Shown here one piece after another: positions 28,327 through 35,580 of a DNA stretch of 64,000 nt. The DNA is taken from assembly GCA_037318855.1 (NCBI GenBank), contig CP134874.1, forward strand, positions 4,500,459-4,564,458, in the 5' to 3' direction. The DNA comes from Candidatus Sedimenticola sp. (ex Thyasira tokunagai) (GTDB lineage: Bacteria; Pseudomonadota; Gammaproteobacteria; Chromatiales; Chromatiaceae). Made by a program: the position numbers and the translations under genes. The notes beneath the pieces were generated by a model. It was given only the letters and a program-made list of their open reading frames with translations. It had not been told where the DNA came from and made no database searches. Numbering within the stretch: the first letter of the stretch is position 1; each line of letters begins with the position of its first letter.

Positions 28327-28515
28327 CCGTATAATAGTTTGATATCTCCATCTTCCTACATTATCCACACTCGCGAATTGAGTATGGCATTCACATTTGT
28401 ATTTGCCACCCACCTCCTATCTCCAGCAGATAAATTGGTAGTTTATTAGAAAAGCGTAATTTGCTAAAATAGTCCGTTTTTTCATGCCGCACAGCCTGCG
28501 GGCACGAGGTGGACG

Positions 28516-30051
28516 ATGCTTTTCGATTTCAGATGTACCGATCAGGGATGCCCTAAGGACGATGTCCTTTCCGGCCTTACCGTCGCCCTTGCCCTTGTGC
28601 CTGAAGCGGTCGCCTTCGCCTTCGTCGCCGGTGTGGAGCCACTGGTCGGTCTCTATGCCGCTTTTCTTGTCGGACTGATTACTGCGGTAATTGGCGGCCG
28701 TCCCGGTATGATCTCCGGTGCTACCGGCGCCCTTGCTGTGGTCATGGTAGCTTTGGTTGCACAACACGGCGTCGAGTATCTCTTTGCCACCGTGGTGTTG
28801 ATGGGACTGCTCCAAATTTTGGTGGGTGTTCTACGGCTGGGTAAATTCATCCGCATGGTACCCCACCCGGTGATGCTTGGGTTCGTCAACGGCTTGGCCA
28901 TCGTCATCTTCCTCGCCCAGCTCAACACATTCCAGATCAAGGATGCCGCAGGTGAGATGCAGTGGCTCCAGGGCATGCCCCTGTGGCTGATGCTTGGGCT
29001 GGTAGCGCTGACCATGGCGATCATCCACTTTTTGCCAAAACTGACCAAAGTGGTTCCCTCATCACTTGCCGCCATTATCGTGGTTACCCTGCTGGTAATC
29101 GGCTTCGGTATGGAGAGCCGGACGGTAGGCGACCTCGCCTCCATTGCCGGCGGCTTCCCCAGCTTCCATATCCCCATGGTACCGATCAACCTGGAGACAT
29201 TGAGCATCATCTTCCCCTACGCGGTGATCCTGGCGGCCATCGGTCTGATCGAGTCACTGCTAACCCTCAGCCTGATCGATGAGATTACCGAGACCCGTGG
29301 TCGCGGCAACAAAGAGTGTGTCGGCCAGGGCGTTGCCAATACCGTTACAGGCTTCTTCGGAGGCATGGGTGGTTGCGCCATGATCGGCCAGAGCATGATC
29401 AATGTGAACTCCGGCGGGCGCGGCCGCCTCTCCGGTATCTCCGCCGCCCTCTTCTTGCTGATATTTATCCTCTTTGCTTCCGGTCTAATCGAGATAATCC
29501 CCCTGGCCGCCCTTACCGGGGTGATGTTCATGGTGGTGATCGGCACCTTTGAGTGGTCGAGCCTCAGAATCATGGGTAAGATCCCCCGCGCAGACGCCTT
29601 TGTACTGGTACTGGTCTCTGCCGTCACTGTCGCCACCGACCTGGCAATTGCAGTGGTGGTGGGCATTATCGTCTCGGCACTGGTATTCGCCTGGGAGCAC
29701 GCCAAGCACATCAACGTGGTGACCTACCCGGGCAAGATGGATGAGTCCAAGGTCTACGAACTCCACGGCCCGCTCTTCTTCGCCTCGGTGAATAACTTCC
29801 AGGATCTCTTCACCCCCAGAGAGGACCCCGATGATGTGGTAGTGGAGTTCCAACACTCCCAGGTGATGGATCACTCCGCAATCGAGGCGATCGATACCCT
29901 GGCCGAGCGCTACATGAATGCCGGCAAACGCCTGCACCTGCGCCATCTGAGCGCTGAGTGCCGCCAGCTATTGCGTAAAGCGGGGAACCTGGTCGAAGTA
30001 AACGTGATAGAAGACCCCACTTACCATGTGGCCGATGATCAGTTGGCTTGA
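28516..30051 (+). CDS. SulP family anion transporter
   Basis: 511 residues from ATG 28516, with GAGGTGG upstream. Inner-membrane secondary transporter of the SLC26/SulP family, moving sulfate, bicarbonate or another anion. It starts with the family block DVLSGLTVALALVPEAVAFAFVAGV, has about 11-12 membrane segments, GQGVANTVTGFFGGMGGCAMIGQS in the middle, and a C-terminal STAS domain from about 425 (VYELHGPLFFASVNNF, HSQVMDHSAIEAIDTL). The substrate cannot be read from sequence; sulfate and bicarbonate both fit a sulfur-oxidising autotroph. Confidence 0.9.
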   Translation: MLFDFRCTDQGCPKDDVLSGLTVALALVPEAVAFAFVAGVEPLVGLYAAFLVGLITAVIGGRPGMISGATGALAVVMVALVAQHGVEYLFATVVLMGLLQILVGVLRLGKFIRMVPHPVMLGFVNGLAIVIFLAQLNTFQIKDAAGEMQWLQGMPLWLMLGLVALTMAIIHFLPKLTKVVPSSLAAIIVVTLLVIGFGMESRTVGDLASIAGGFPSFHIPMVPINLETLSIIFPYAVILAAIGLIESLLTLSLIDEITETRGRGNKECVGQGVANTVTGFFGGMGGCAMIGQSMINVNSGGRGRLSGISAALFLLIFILFASGLIEIIPLAALTGVMFMVVIGTFEWSSLRIMGKIPRADAFVLVLVSAVTVATDLAIAVVVGIIVSALVFAWEHAKHINVVTYPGKMDESKVYELHGPLFFASVNNFQDLFTPREDPDDVVVEFQHSQVMDHSAIEAIDTLAERYMNAGKRLHLRHLSAECRQLLRKAGNLVEVNVIEDPTYHVADDQLA

Positions 30052-30324
30052 GGTATTTTTATCTGCTATTAATCTGTCAGACGCATCGTAACCAATGCCT
30101 CACATATTAGCGGCAACGCCTGTGACTTGATGGAAATCATCAGTCGTACAGAAATCGATAGCACTTTCTCGCATCATAGTTCACTCTTTTGGCCTACAAT
30201 GTGTTGATATATCATTGGGTGTAATAAAATTTACATCCCGTTCAGTAGAATGATCTAAGTATTTTTGATGCGGCGACAAACGCCGAACCTATATCAGTGA
30301 AGCCGGTTATCCGAGGAGAATGAA

Positions 30325-30537
30325 ATGGCTGAAAAAAAGAGCAAGGTAATCAAGCAACAAAAAAAGCAGATTAAAAAGCTAAAAGCGCGCAACAATGAGT
30401 TGAAAAAGGATATCAAACGCTTGCAAGATGCTGCACACGCAGGCCAGAAATTTAGCGAAAGTGAAGTCGAGATAGCCGAAGAGACGACAGAGGATGCCGG
30501 GGAAATTGAAGAGATAATGGAAAAAGCAGGTGAATAG
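30325..30537 (+). CDS. Small coiled-coil protein
   Basis: 70 residues, with GAGGAG before the ATG. The first 40 residues are Lys-rich with a clear heptad pattern (IKKLKARNNELKKDIKRLQD), the last 25 very acidic (EEIMEKAGE at the end). Charge segregation suggests self-association or binding to nucleic acid or another protein; family unknown. It has its own strong terminator-like hairpin 35 bases downstream, which supports a real, monocistronic gene. Confidence 0.6.
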   Translation: MAEKKSKVIKQQKKQIKKLKARNNELKKDIKRLQDAAHAGQKFSESEVEIAEETTEDAGEIEEIMEKAGE

Positions 30538-30570
30538 TACGGTTCAATCGCCATACTCGACATAATTAGC

Positions 30571-30600
30571 CACCAAGGCCGGCGATAGCCGGCCTTGGTG
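30571..30600. terminator. Strong palindromic hairpin, bidirectional terminator candidate
   Basis: A perfect 13-bp stem (CACCAAGGCCGGC) closes a GATA loop between a plus-strand and a minus-strand gene that converge here. No U-run follows on either side, so termination may be partial. Confidence 0.65.
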
Positions 30601-30639
30601 CAACTCAGGTTCCACACCTTCGGGGTCACTAAGACCCAA

Positions 30640-31509
30640 TCAGGTATATTTGTACATCTCTTTCACTGTACCCACGACTTTGGGATCCGGTGGTACAGCA
30701 ACCTTCTTGTTCTTCCCTTCATACGGCAAGCTGTTCAGGACGTGGCGCATGCAATTGATGCGTGCTCGCTTTTTACAATCGGAACGGATAACGGTCCAAG
30801 GCGCCCACTCGACGCTGGTCTTGTCGAACATCATGTTTTTCGCCTTGGTGAAGTCATCCCAACGCTGCAATCCATCCTGATCGACCGGGCTCAGTTTCCA
30901 CTGCTTAAGAGTGTCTGTCTCTCGGGATTTGAAACGGCGGAACTGCTCTTCCCTGCTGACAGAGAACCAGAACTTGAACACTCGAACGCCGTCATCGACC
31001 AACATTTTCTCAAATATTGGGGCCTGCTTCAGAAACCGCTTATGCTGCTCAGGTGTACAAAAGCCCATCACTGGCTCCACCACACCACGGTTGTACCAGG
31101 AGCGATCATACAGGGCCATTTCCCCCTTTGAAGGGAGGGTGCTGATATAGCGCTGGAAGTACCACTGGCCCTGTTCCCTGGCGCTGGGTACCGTCAAAGC
31201 AATCACGTGGGCCTGTCTCGGGTTCATGTGTTCCATGAAACGTTTGATAGTTCCACCCTTCCCTCCGGCGTCTCTCCCCTCGAAAATCATTACTACACGT
31301 TCACCGGTATCCCTTACCCATTTCTGCAATTTCAACAACTCTACCTGCAGAGCCGCCTTATCCTGTTCATACTCGTCACGGTCTGCCTTCGTTTTATAGG
31401 GATACTGAGGACCGATCAGACGTCTTCGCTTCGAGGTGCACACCTTTTCAACGATATGCTTCGGAACTCCTTTATCCAGATTCGTTTTTCCAAAGGTTCT
31501 TTTTGCCAT
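30640..31509 (-). CDS. ppk2: Polyphosphate kinase 2
   Basis: 289 residues. PPK2-family enzyme that moves phosphate between polyphosphate and nucleotides. Walker A-like FEGRDAGGKGGTIKRF near 73-88 and the Walker B/lid block ALYDRSWYNRGVVEPVMGF near 133-151; EEQFRRFKSRETD and the PWTVIRSDCKKRARIN block close the family pattern. Single-domain and about 290 residues, as in class I PPK2. Faces the coiled-coil gene across the shared hairpin. Confidence 0.93.
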   Translation of the reverse strand: MAKRTFGKTNLDKGVPKHIVEKVCTSKRRRLIGPQYPYKTKADRDEYEQDKAALQVELLKLQKWVRDTGERVVMIFEGRDAGGKGGTIKRFMEHMNPRQAHVIALTVPSAREQGQWYFQRYISTLPSKGEMALYDRSWYNRGVVEPVMGFCTPEQHKRFLKQAPIFEKMLVDDGVRVFKFWFSVSREEQFRRFKSRETDTLKQWKLSPVDQDGLQRWDDFTKAKNMMFDKTSVEWAPWTVIRSDCKKRARINCMRHVLNSLPYEGKNKKVAVPPDPKVVGTVKEMYKYT

Positions 31510-32075
31510 GATTCCCCCCTTTAGGGTCTGGTGACTTTATTGTTGCCCCGGATAATACCATGATATTGCCAATTGATTGACATCAACGCTTTCTTTCTGT
31601 CAAGGATATATGACCTCGCTTAATCTCTTATACGGCTGAGCGTCAGCCCATGGCCGACGCACCAACCCGAAATCACTGCGCTGATGACCACTGCACAGCC
31701 ATCCAAACTGGTGCCGTTTGTGAGCAGCTCACGGCAGGATATGCCCAGGGGCCTGACGTTTCGGCTAGAAAACTACCTCAATTTTATCGATTGGGCGGAT
31801 CGTTACATGTAGGCGATTATTCACCAGCTGGCACTCCGACTTCCAGCCCAAAATATTTGATGTCTGTACTTGAGGCAGATAAAACTATGTCCGGAGATCG
31901 GTAATTCGTGAATAAGGCGGATCAAAAGCTCATCGCCTAAGCATAACTGCCGTAAATAAACGCTTTGCCTAGTGGGCCATGCGGGAAGTTCGATAACTCA
32001 CAGAGCCTCGCAGCAAGTTTAGAAATTGAAAGGCAACTTTTCAATAATTTCAAACAATTGAGCGCCTATGTTCAA
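31510..32075. other. Gene-poor region with a transposase remnant
   Basis: Nothing convincing is encoded in these 566 bases except the short remnant at 31741-31812. It includes the promoter of ppk2 at its left end. Confidence 0.5.
31741..31812 (+). pseudogene. Possible fragment of a REP-associated (Y1) transposase
   Basis: The frame encodes GLTFRLENYLNFIDWADRYM and then a stop, followed in frame by AIIHQLALRLP. This resembles the C-terminal GLPFSL-DYL-LVDW-GR block of Y1 transposases tied to REP elements, which do occur in this window. Only about 40 residues remain, so the call is tentative. Confidence 0.35.
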
Positions 32076-32414
32076 CTATTTTTGCGATGAGTTGTGAAAC
32101 CCAAATCCGTCACAATTTGGACATTCACCGCTATCTCCGGCCGAGGTTATGCCGGTTCCGTTGCAGTAAGGACAATCACCAACCGCCCCAACACCCTGGC
32201 AGTCCGGGCAGTCGACGTTTTGCTCGCCTTGTATCGCGCCTGTACCTTCGCATCGTGTACAGTTGCCGATTCGGCCATGGCCCCGGCATCGGTCGCAATC
32301 AATCGTGGATTCAAACTTTCCTCCACCAAAGAATCTGGTGATTTCTCCCAGTCCGCCACACTCAGTGCAACTCTCAGAGAACTTTTCAAGTCTTGTAGAT
32401 TGCTTTTGGTTCAT
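32076..32414 (-). CDS. CXXCXGXG zinc-finger protein, DnaJ cysteine-rich-like
   Basis: 112 residues with six CXXCXG-type repeats: CTECGGLG, CDRCRGHG, CTRCEGTG, CPDCQGVG, CPYCNGTG and CPNCDGFG. In DnaJ four such repeats bind two zinc ions and help hold unfolded proteins; here there is no J domain and no C-terminal substrate domain, so the whole protein is the zinc module plus a short N-terminus. Six repeats could bind three zinc ions. A MITE-like element lies just upstream of the start. Role unknown; a chaperone-like or redox role is inference. Confidence 0.75.
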   Translation of the reverse strand: MNQKQSTRLEKFSESCTECGGLGEITRFFGGGKFESTIDCDRCRGHGRIGNCTRCEGTGAIQGEQNVDCPDCQGVGAVGDCPYCNGTGITSAGDSGECPNCDGFGFHNSSQK

Positions 32415-32437
32415 TTACGTCAGCTCGCTGGTTTGTT

Positions 32438-32535
32438 AAAGAGCCTCTGATTAAGTCTGGTTAGATTTAGGCTGAGATAAAATTGGAGCGATTTTAGCCA
32501 GCGTAAAGCAATCATGACTTGATCAGAGTCTCCTT
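32438..32535. repeat. MITE-like element, short copy (family A)
   Basis: 98 bases bounded by inverted ends: AAAGAGCCTCTGATTAAG on the left and, on the other strand, AAGGAGACTCTGATCAAG on the right (15 of 18 match). The interior (GGTTAGATTTAGGCTGAGAT and GATTTTAGCCAGCGTAAAGC) is shared with the longer copy at 34735-34902 but lacks that copy's central 64 bases. Confidence 0.75.
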
Positions 32536-32635
32536 GAAGAGGTAGGGCCGCTATTTCCCTTCGAATGTTGCCGATTTTCAGCATTGAATAAACTATAGGG
32601 ATCACATTGATTGAGTAGAATTCTACTAACCGCTA

Positions 32636-33145
32636 TTACCCCTGCCCCGTGTGATCATAGCGCACCTCCACTATGTAATAACGCTTATCGCCCTCAGGGG
32701 CGCGCACCACCACCTCGTCGTCAATGCTGCGCTTCATCAGGGCTCGGGCCATGGGCGAATCCATACTGATCCAACCCTTGTCGGGATCAAACTCGTCGGG
32801 GCCGACGATACGGTAGACAGCCTCATCACCCGACTCATCCTCCAGGGTGACCCAGGCGGCAAAAAAGACCGCATTGGCATCTGAGGGCGGTTGGTCAACC
32901 ACTTTCAGGCCAGGCAACCGCTTCTGCAGGTAGCGCACCCGCCGGTCGATCTCGCGAAGCTCTTTCTTGCGGTAGATATATTCTGCGTTTTCCGAGCGAT
33001 CACCTTCGGCTGCCGCCGCCGCCAGGGCTTTGGTGACATCCCGCCGCCGAACCCACAACGCCTTGGATTCAGCATGCAGAGCATCGTAGCCCTGCCGCGT
33101 GATATAAGGTGAACTCTTTGGTTGTGGTGGACGGTAGCGACCCAT
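32636..33145 (-). CDS. greB: Transcription elongation factor GreB
   Basis: 169 residues from ATG 33145; the frame is open further but would overlap trpC on the other strand, and MGRYRPP is the usual start. Rescues backtracked RNA polymerase by stimulating transcript cleavage. The N-terminal coiled coil spans about 15-80 with the tip acids in AAAEGDRSENAEYIYRKKEL (D-E pair), and the C-terminal FKBP-like domain holds VTLEDESGDE and WISMDSPMARALMKR. GreB rather than GreA is indicated by the strongly basic coil and IYRKKELREID. Divergent from trpC, 70 bases apart. Confidence 0.9.
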   Translation of the reverse strand: MGRYRPPQPKSSPYITRQGYDALHAESKALWVRRRDVTKALAAAAAEGDRSENAEYIYRKKELREIDRRVRYLQKRLPGLKVVDQPPSDANAVFFAAWVTLEDESGDEAVYRIVGPDEFDPDKGWISMDSPMARALMKRSIDDEVVVRAPEGDKRYYIVEVRYDHTGQG

Positions 33146-33215
33146 GAGATATAACTGACGGCAACAGAAAAGTGTAAAATACCCGGCGAAACCGAAAATC
33201 GCCAGAGAAAAGAGT

Positions 33216-34016
33216 ATGAGCGACACCCCTGATATCCTGAAAAAGATCGTCAACCGCAAGCTTGAGGAGATCACCGAACGTATTGCACGGCTGCCGTTAT
33301 CACAATTAACCGGCCGGTTGGAGGGTGCATCTCCCTGCCGCGGCTTTGCCGATGCCATTGACGCAAAAGTCATCGAAGGTAAGGCCGGCGTGATAGCGGA
33401 GATCAAAAAGGCCTCACCCAGCAAGGGGGTAATTCGGGAGAATTTCAATCCGGCGGCTATCGCCGAGAGCTATCAAAAGGGGGGGGCGGCCTGCCTCTCC
33501 GTGCTGACCGACATCGACTTCTTTCAGGGTGGTGATGATTACCTGAAGCGGGCACGTGCAGCCTGCGAGCTACCGGTGATCCGCAAGGATTTTATCATCG
33601 ATCCATATCAGGTTTACGAAGCACGAACCCTCGGCGCTGACTGCATACTATTGATCGTCGCCTGTCTGGATGATGCCAGGTTACGTGAACTGAACGACCT
33701 CGCCCATCAGCTTGGTATGGATGTGTTGATCGAGGTGCATGACCGGCAGGAGATGGAGCGGGCACTAGAGGTGAATAATCGCCTGATTGGTGTCAACAAC
33801 CGTGACCTGCGCACCTTTGAGATGAACCTCAACACCACTATCGAACTAATGGAGATGGTGCCGGATGAGCGCATTCTGGTGACCGAGAGCGGTATCCATA
33901 CTCGTGATGATGTGGCCCTGATGCGCGCTAATCACATCAATGCCTTCCTGGTGGGAGAGGCGTTTATGCGCGCCGACGAGCCTGGAGATAAGCTGTCACA
34001 GCTGTTTGGATTCTAG
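33216..34016 (+). CDS. trpC: Indole-3-glycerol phosphate synthase
   Basis: 266 residues. Closes the indole ring in tryptophan synthesis. TIM-barrel catalytic residues sit in KKASPSKGVIRENFNP (near 63-78), VLTDIDFFQGG, PVIRKDFIIDPYQVYEAR, IGVNNRDLRTFEMNL and TESGIHTRDDV. Monofunctional, with no PRAI (TrpF) fusion. In many relatives it follows trpD directly; here about 10 kb of other genes lies between them and it has its own promoter region shared with greB. Confidence 0.96.
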   Translation: MSDTPDILKKIVNRKLEEITERIARLPLSQLTGRLEGASPCRGFADAIDAKVIEGKAGVIAEIKKASPSKGVIRENFNPAAIAESYQKGGAACLSVLTDIDFFQGGDDYLKRARAACELPVIRKDFIIDPYQVYEARTLGADCILLIVACLDDARLRELNDLAHQLGMDVLIEVHDRQEMERALEVNNRLIGVNNRDLRTFEMNLNTTIELMEMVPDERILVTESGIHTRDDVALMRANHINAFLVGEAFMRADEPGDKLSQLFGF

Positions 34017-34074
34017 GTTCCAAGCAAGTTCCGGAGCAGGTCGAATTATGCCCGGAACTTGCCCAGAGGCACCT

Positions 34075-34620
34075 TTAGCGTTTCAACGCTGCAACGGCGG
34101 CAGTAAAGCCACTGAGTGAGGTGGTGAATTTTGTCCCTTTGCCCTGCAAAGAGGCAAAGGTGATGTTCAGTTTGCTGCCCTTCTTTAGGGCCGCAAGCAT
34201 CTTCTCCTCCAGAGGGAAGCCCGCACGGCAACCGTTATTCAGGCAGACGCTATAGGGGACGCCAACAGCCTCACCCTCATCCACTTGAACACGGATTCCG
34301 GGCACCAGCGCCACCCCCATCGGCAGGGTAACAACCATCGCCGCCTTATCCAGATTTTCCGGGTAATGAATATTGATATTCATAATCACCTGGCCGGTAT
34401 CCTTCACCGTGATGTTCTGAAAGATATAGCAGATCTCCTGGTCCAGCCCCTTAGGGGTTTCACACAGTTTGCTCCAATCCTTATACTTTTCCGGTACAAG
34501 CTGCTTTTGAGCCGGCGGTTCCTGGGATGCCGTCTCCTGAGCCACAGCCACCCCGGATAAAACGGCAAAGAGTGCCGAAAAAAACAGTACCGAAATTTTA
34601 ACGCGGGTAGAAACCATCAA
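34075..34620 (-). CDS. Invasion-associated locus B (IalB) family protein
   Basis: 181 residues with a signal peptide (ISVLFFSALFAVLSGVAVA, cleavage near AQE). After a Gln/Pro-rich linker comes the IalB domain: WSKLCETP, two cysteine pairs (LCETPKG..EICYIFQ and VCLNNGCRAGFPL), and LPMGVALVPGIRVQVDEG. The family is widespread in free-living bacteria despite its name; it is periplasmic with unknown biochemical role. Convergent with trpC, separated by about 60 bases. Confidence 0.85.
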   Translation of the reverse strand: MMVSTRVKISVLFFSALFAVLSGVAVAQETASQEPPAQKQLVPEKYKDWSKLCETPKGLDQEICYIFQNITVKDTGQVIMNINIHYPENLDKAAMVVTLPMGVALVPGIRVQVDEGEAVGVPYSVCLNNGCRAGFPLEEKMLAALKKGSKLNITFASLQGKGTKFTTSLSGFTAAVAALKR

Positions 34621-34687
34621 GGCTCTCCTTAAATTCTATCTATCTGTAAAAGGGCCATCCTTAGGGTAAAAAAGCAGCCACTCCCTC

Positions 34688-34738
34688 TTCGGAAGCTCTG
34701 AGTAAGTCTGGCCGATTGCCTTGTTCAGAGGTTCCCTT
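34688..34738. repeat. MITE-like element, minimal copy (family A)
   Basis: About 50 bases: GGAAGCTCTGAGTAAGTCTG on the left and, on the other strand, GGGAACCTCTGAACAAGG on the right. It is almost only the two inverted ends of family A joined together and runs straight into the next copy. Confidence 0.55.
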
Positions 34739-34902
34739 GGGAGCCTCTGGTTAAGTCTGGTTAGATTTAGGCTGAGATAAAATTGTTCCAATCTGTTTCG
34801 AAGTGAGCGGCAATAGCCATTCTATTGCTACAATCTTCGGAACGAATTGGGGCGATTTTAGCCAGCGTAAAGCAATCATGGCTTGATCAGAGTCTCCCTT
34901 GG
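34735..34902. repeat. MITE-like element, long copy with nested palindrome (family A)
   Basis: Inverted ends GGGAGCCTCTGGTTAAG and GGGAGACTCTGATCAAG enclose about 165 bases. Relative to the 32438 copy there is an extra 64-base core that is itself palindromic: CCAATCTGTTTCGAAG faces CCAATTCGTTCCGAAG (13 of 16), and inside it GCAATAG faces CTATTGC. No coding frame. Confidence 0.75.
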
Positions 34903-35091
34903 TGAATCCCTGTACAATAGACTATTAAACTGGACAATTCATCTACCATAAGGCGATGCCTCTCACAGCGGCGATAATCAGCTGCTCTGTATCATTACCC
35001 AGTGAGACCGGTTGTTGCGATAATCGTTCGACAAAGAATATAACCTAGGGCTAAGCAGCGTCCCTAGTAACTCATCACCAAAGGGGGCAAT

Positions 35092-35556
35092 ATGTCAAAA
35101 GAGGGACAGTTCACAATTGAAATGGAACAGCTGGAGGGCTACCAGTTCAAAGTCACCTTTGACCTGGATGGCGTGGATGACCTTATCGTAGATGAGCCGT
35201 CACCCTTGGGCATCGACAGTGGTCCAAACCCTTCACGAATGCTGACAGTGGCCGCCGCCAACTGCCTCAGTGCAAGCCTGCTCTTCTGTGTCACAAAAAA
35301 TGAGCCCCCTGCGGGCAGTATAAAAACCAGCGCCACCTGTACCATTGGCCGCAACGACAAGGGCAGAATGCGCATCTCGCGTATGGATGTGCAACTCTCT
35401 GTCAACGGGGAGCTGGAACAAGCGGTGCGGATGAAACGCTGTCTCGATCTGTTTGAGGATTTCTGCGTGGTCACCGCCAGCCTGAGAGAGGGATTCGATA
35501 TCGGCGTCGAAGTGATCAGCGAGAACGGCGAGACACTCCATCAGGCCGATGGCTGA
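35092..35556 (+). CDS. OsmC family protein
   Basis: 154 residues. OsmC/Ohr-fold protein; family members reduce organic peroxides with two cysteines. Here a Cys lies in AANCLSASLLFC (about 60-71) and another pair in MKRCLDLFEDFCVVTASLREG (about 114-134), matching the two-cysteine layout (second region C-VTASL). Peroxidase activity is therefore possible but the branch is not classic OsmC or Ohr. The next gene, an EF-G paralogue, starts 24 bases downstream, so the two probably form an operon. Confidence 0.82.
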   Translation: MSKEGQFTIEMEQLEGYQFKVTFDLDGVDDLIVDEPSPLGIDSGPNPSRMLTVAAANCLSASLLFCVTKNEPPAGSIKTSATCTIGRNDKGRMRISRMDVQLSVNGELEQAVRMKRCLDLFEDFCVVTASLREGFDIGVEVISENGETLHQADG

Positions 35557-35580
35557 TACCGACAACCTGCAGAACAGACC

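Larger units (their letters stand above)
34621..35091. other. Intergenic region with two MITE-like copies
   Basis: No gene seen. It holds the minimal copy (34688-34738) and full copy (34735-34902) of repeat family A, then about 190 bases that must include the promoter of the OsmC-like gene. Confidence 0.6.

Noticed and set aside
33146..33448. Extended N-terminus of the greB frame
   Set aside because: It would overlap the start of trpC on the other strand and adds 100 residues absent from GreB; the MGRYRPP start fits the family.
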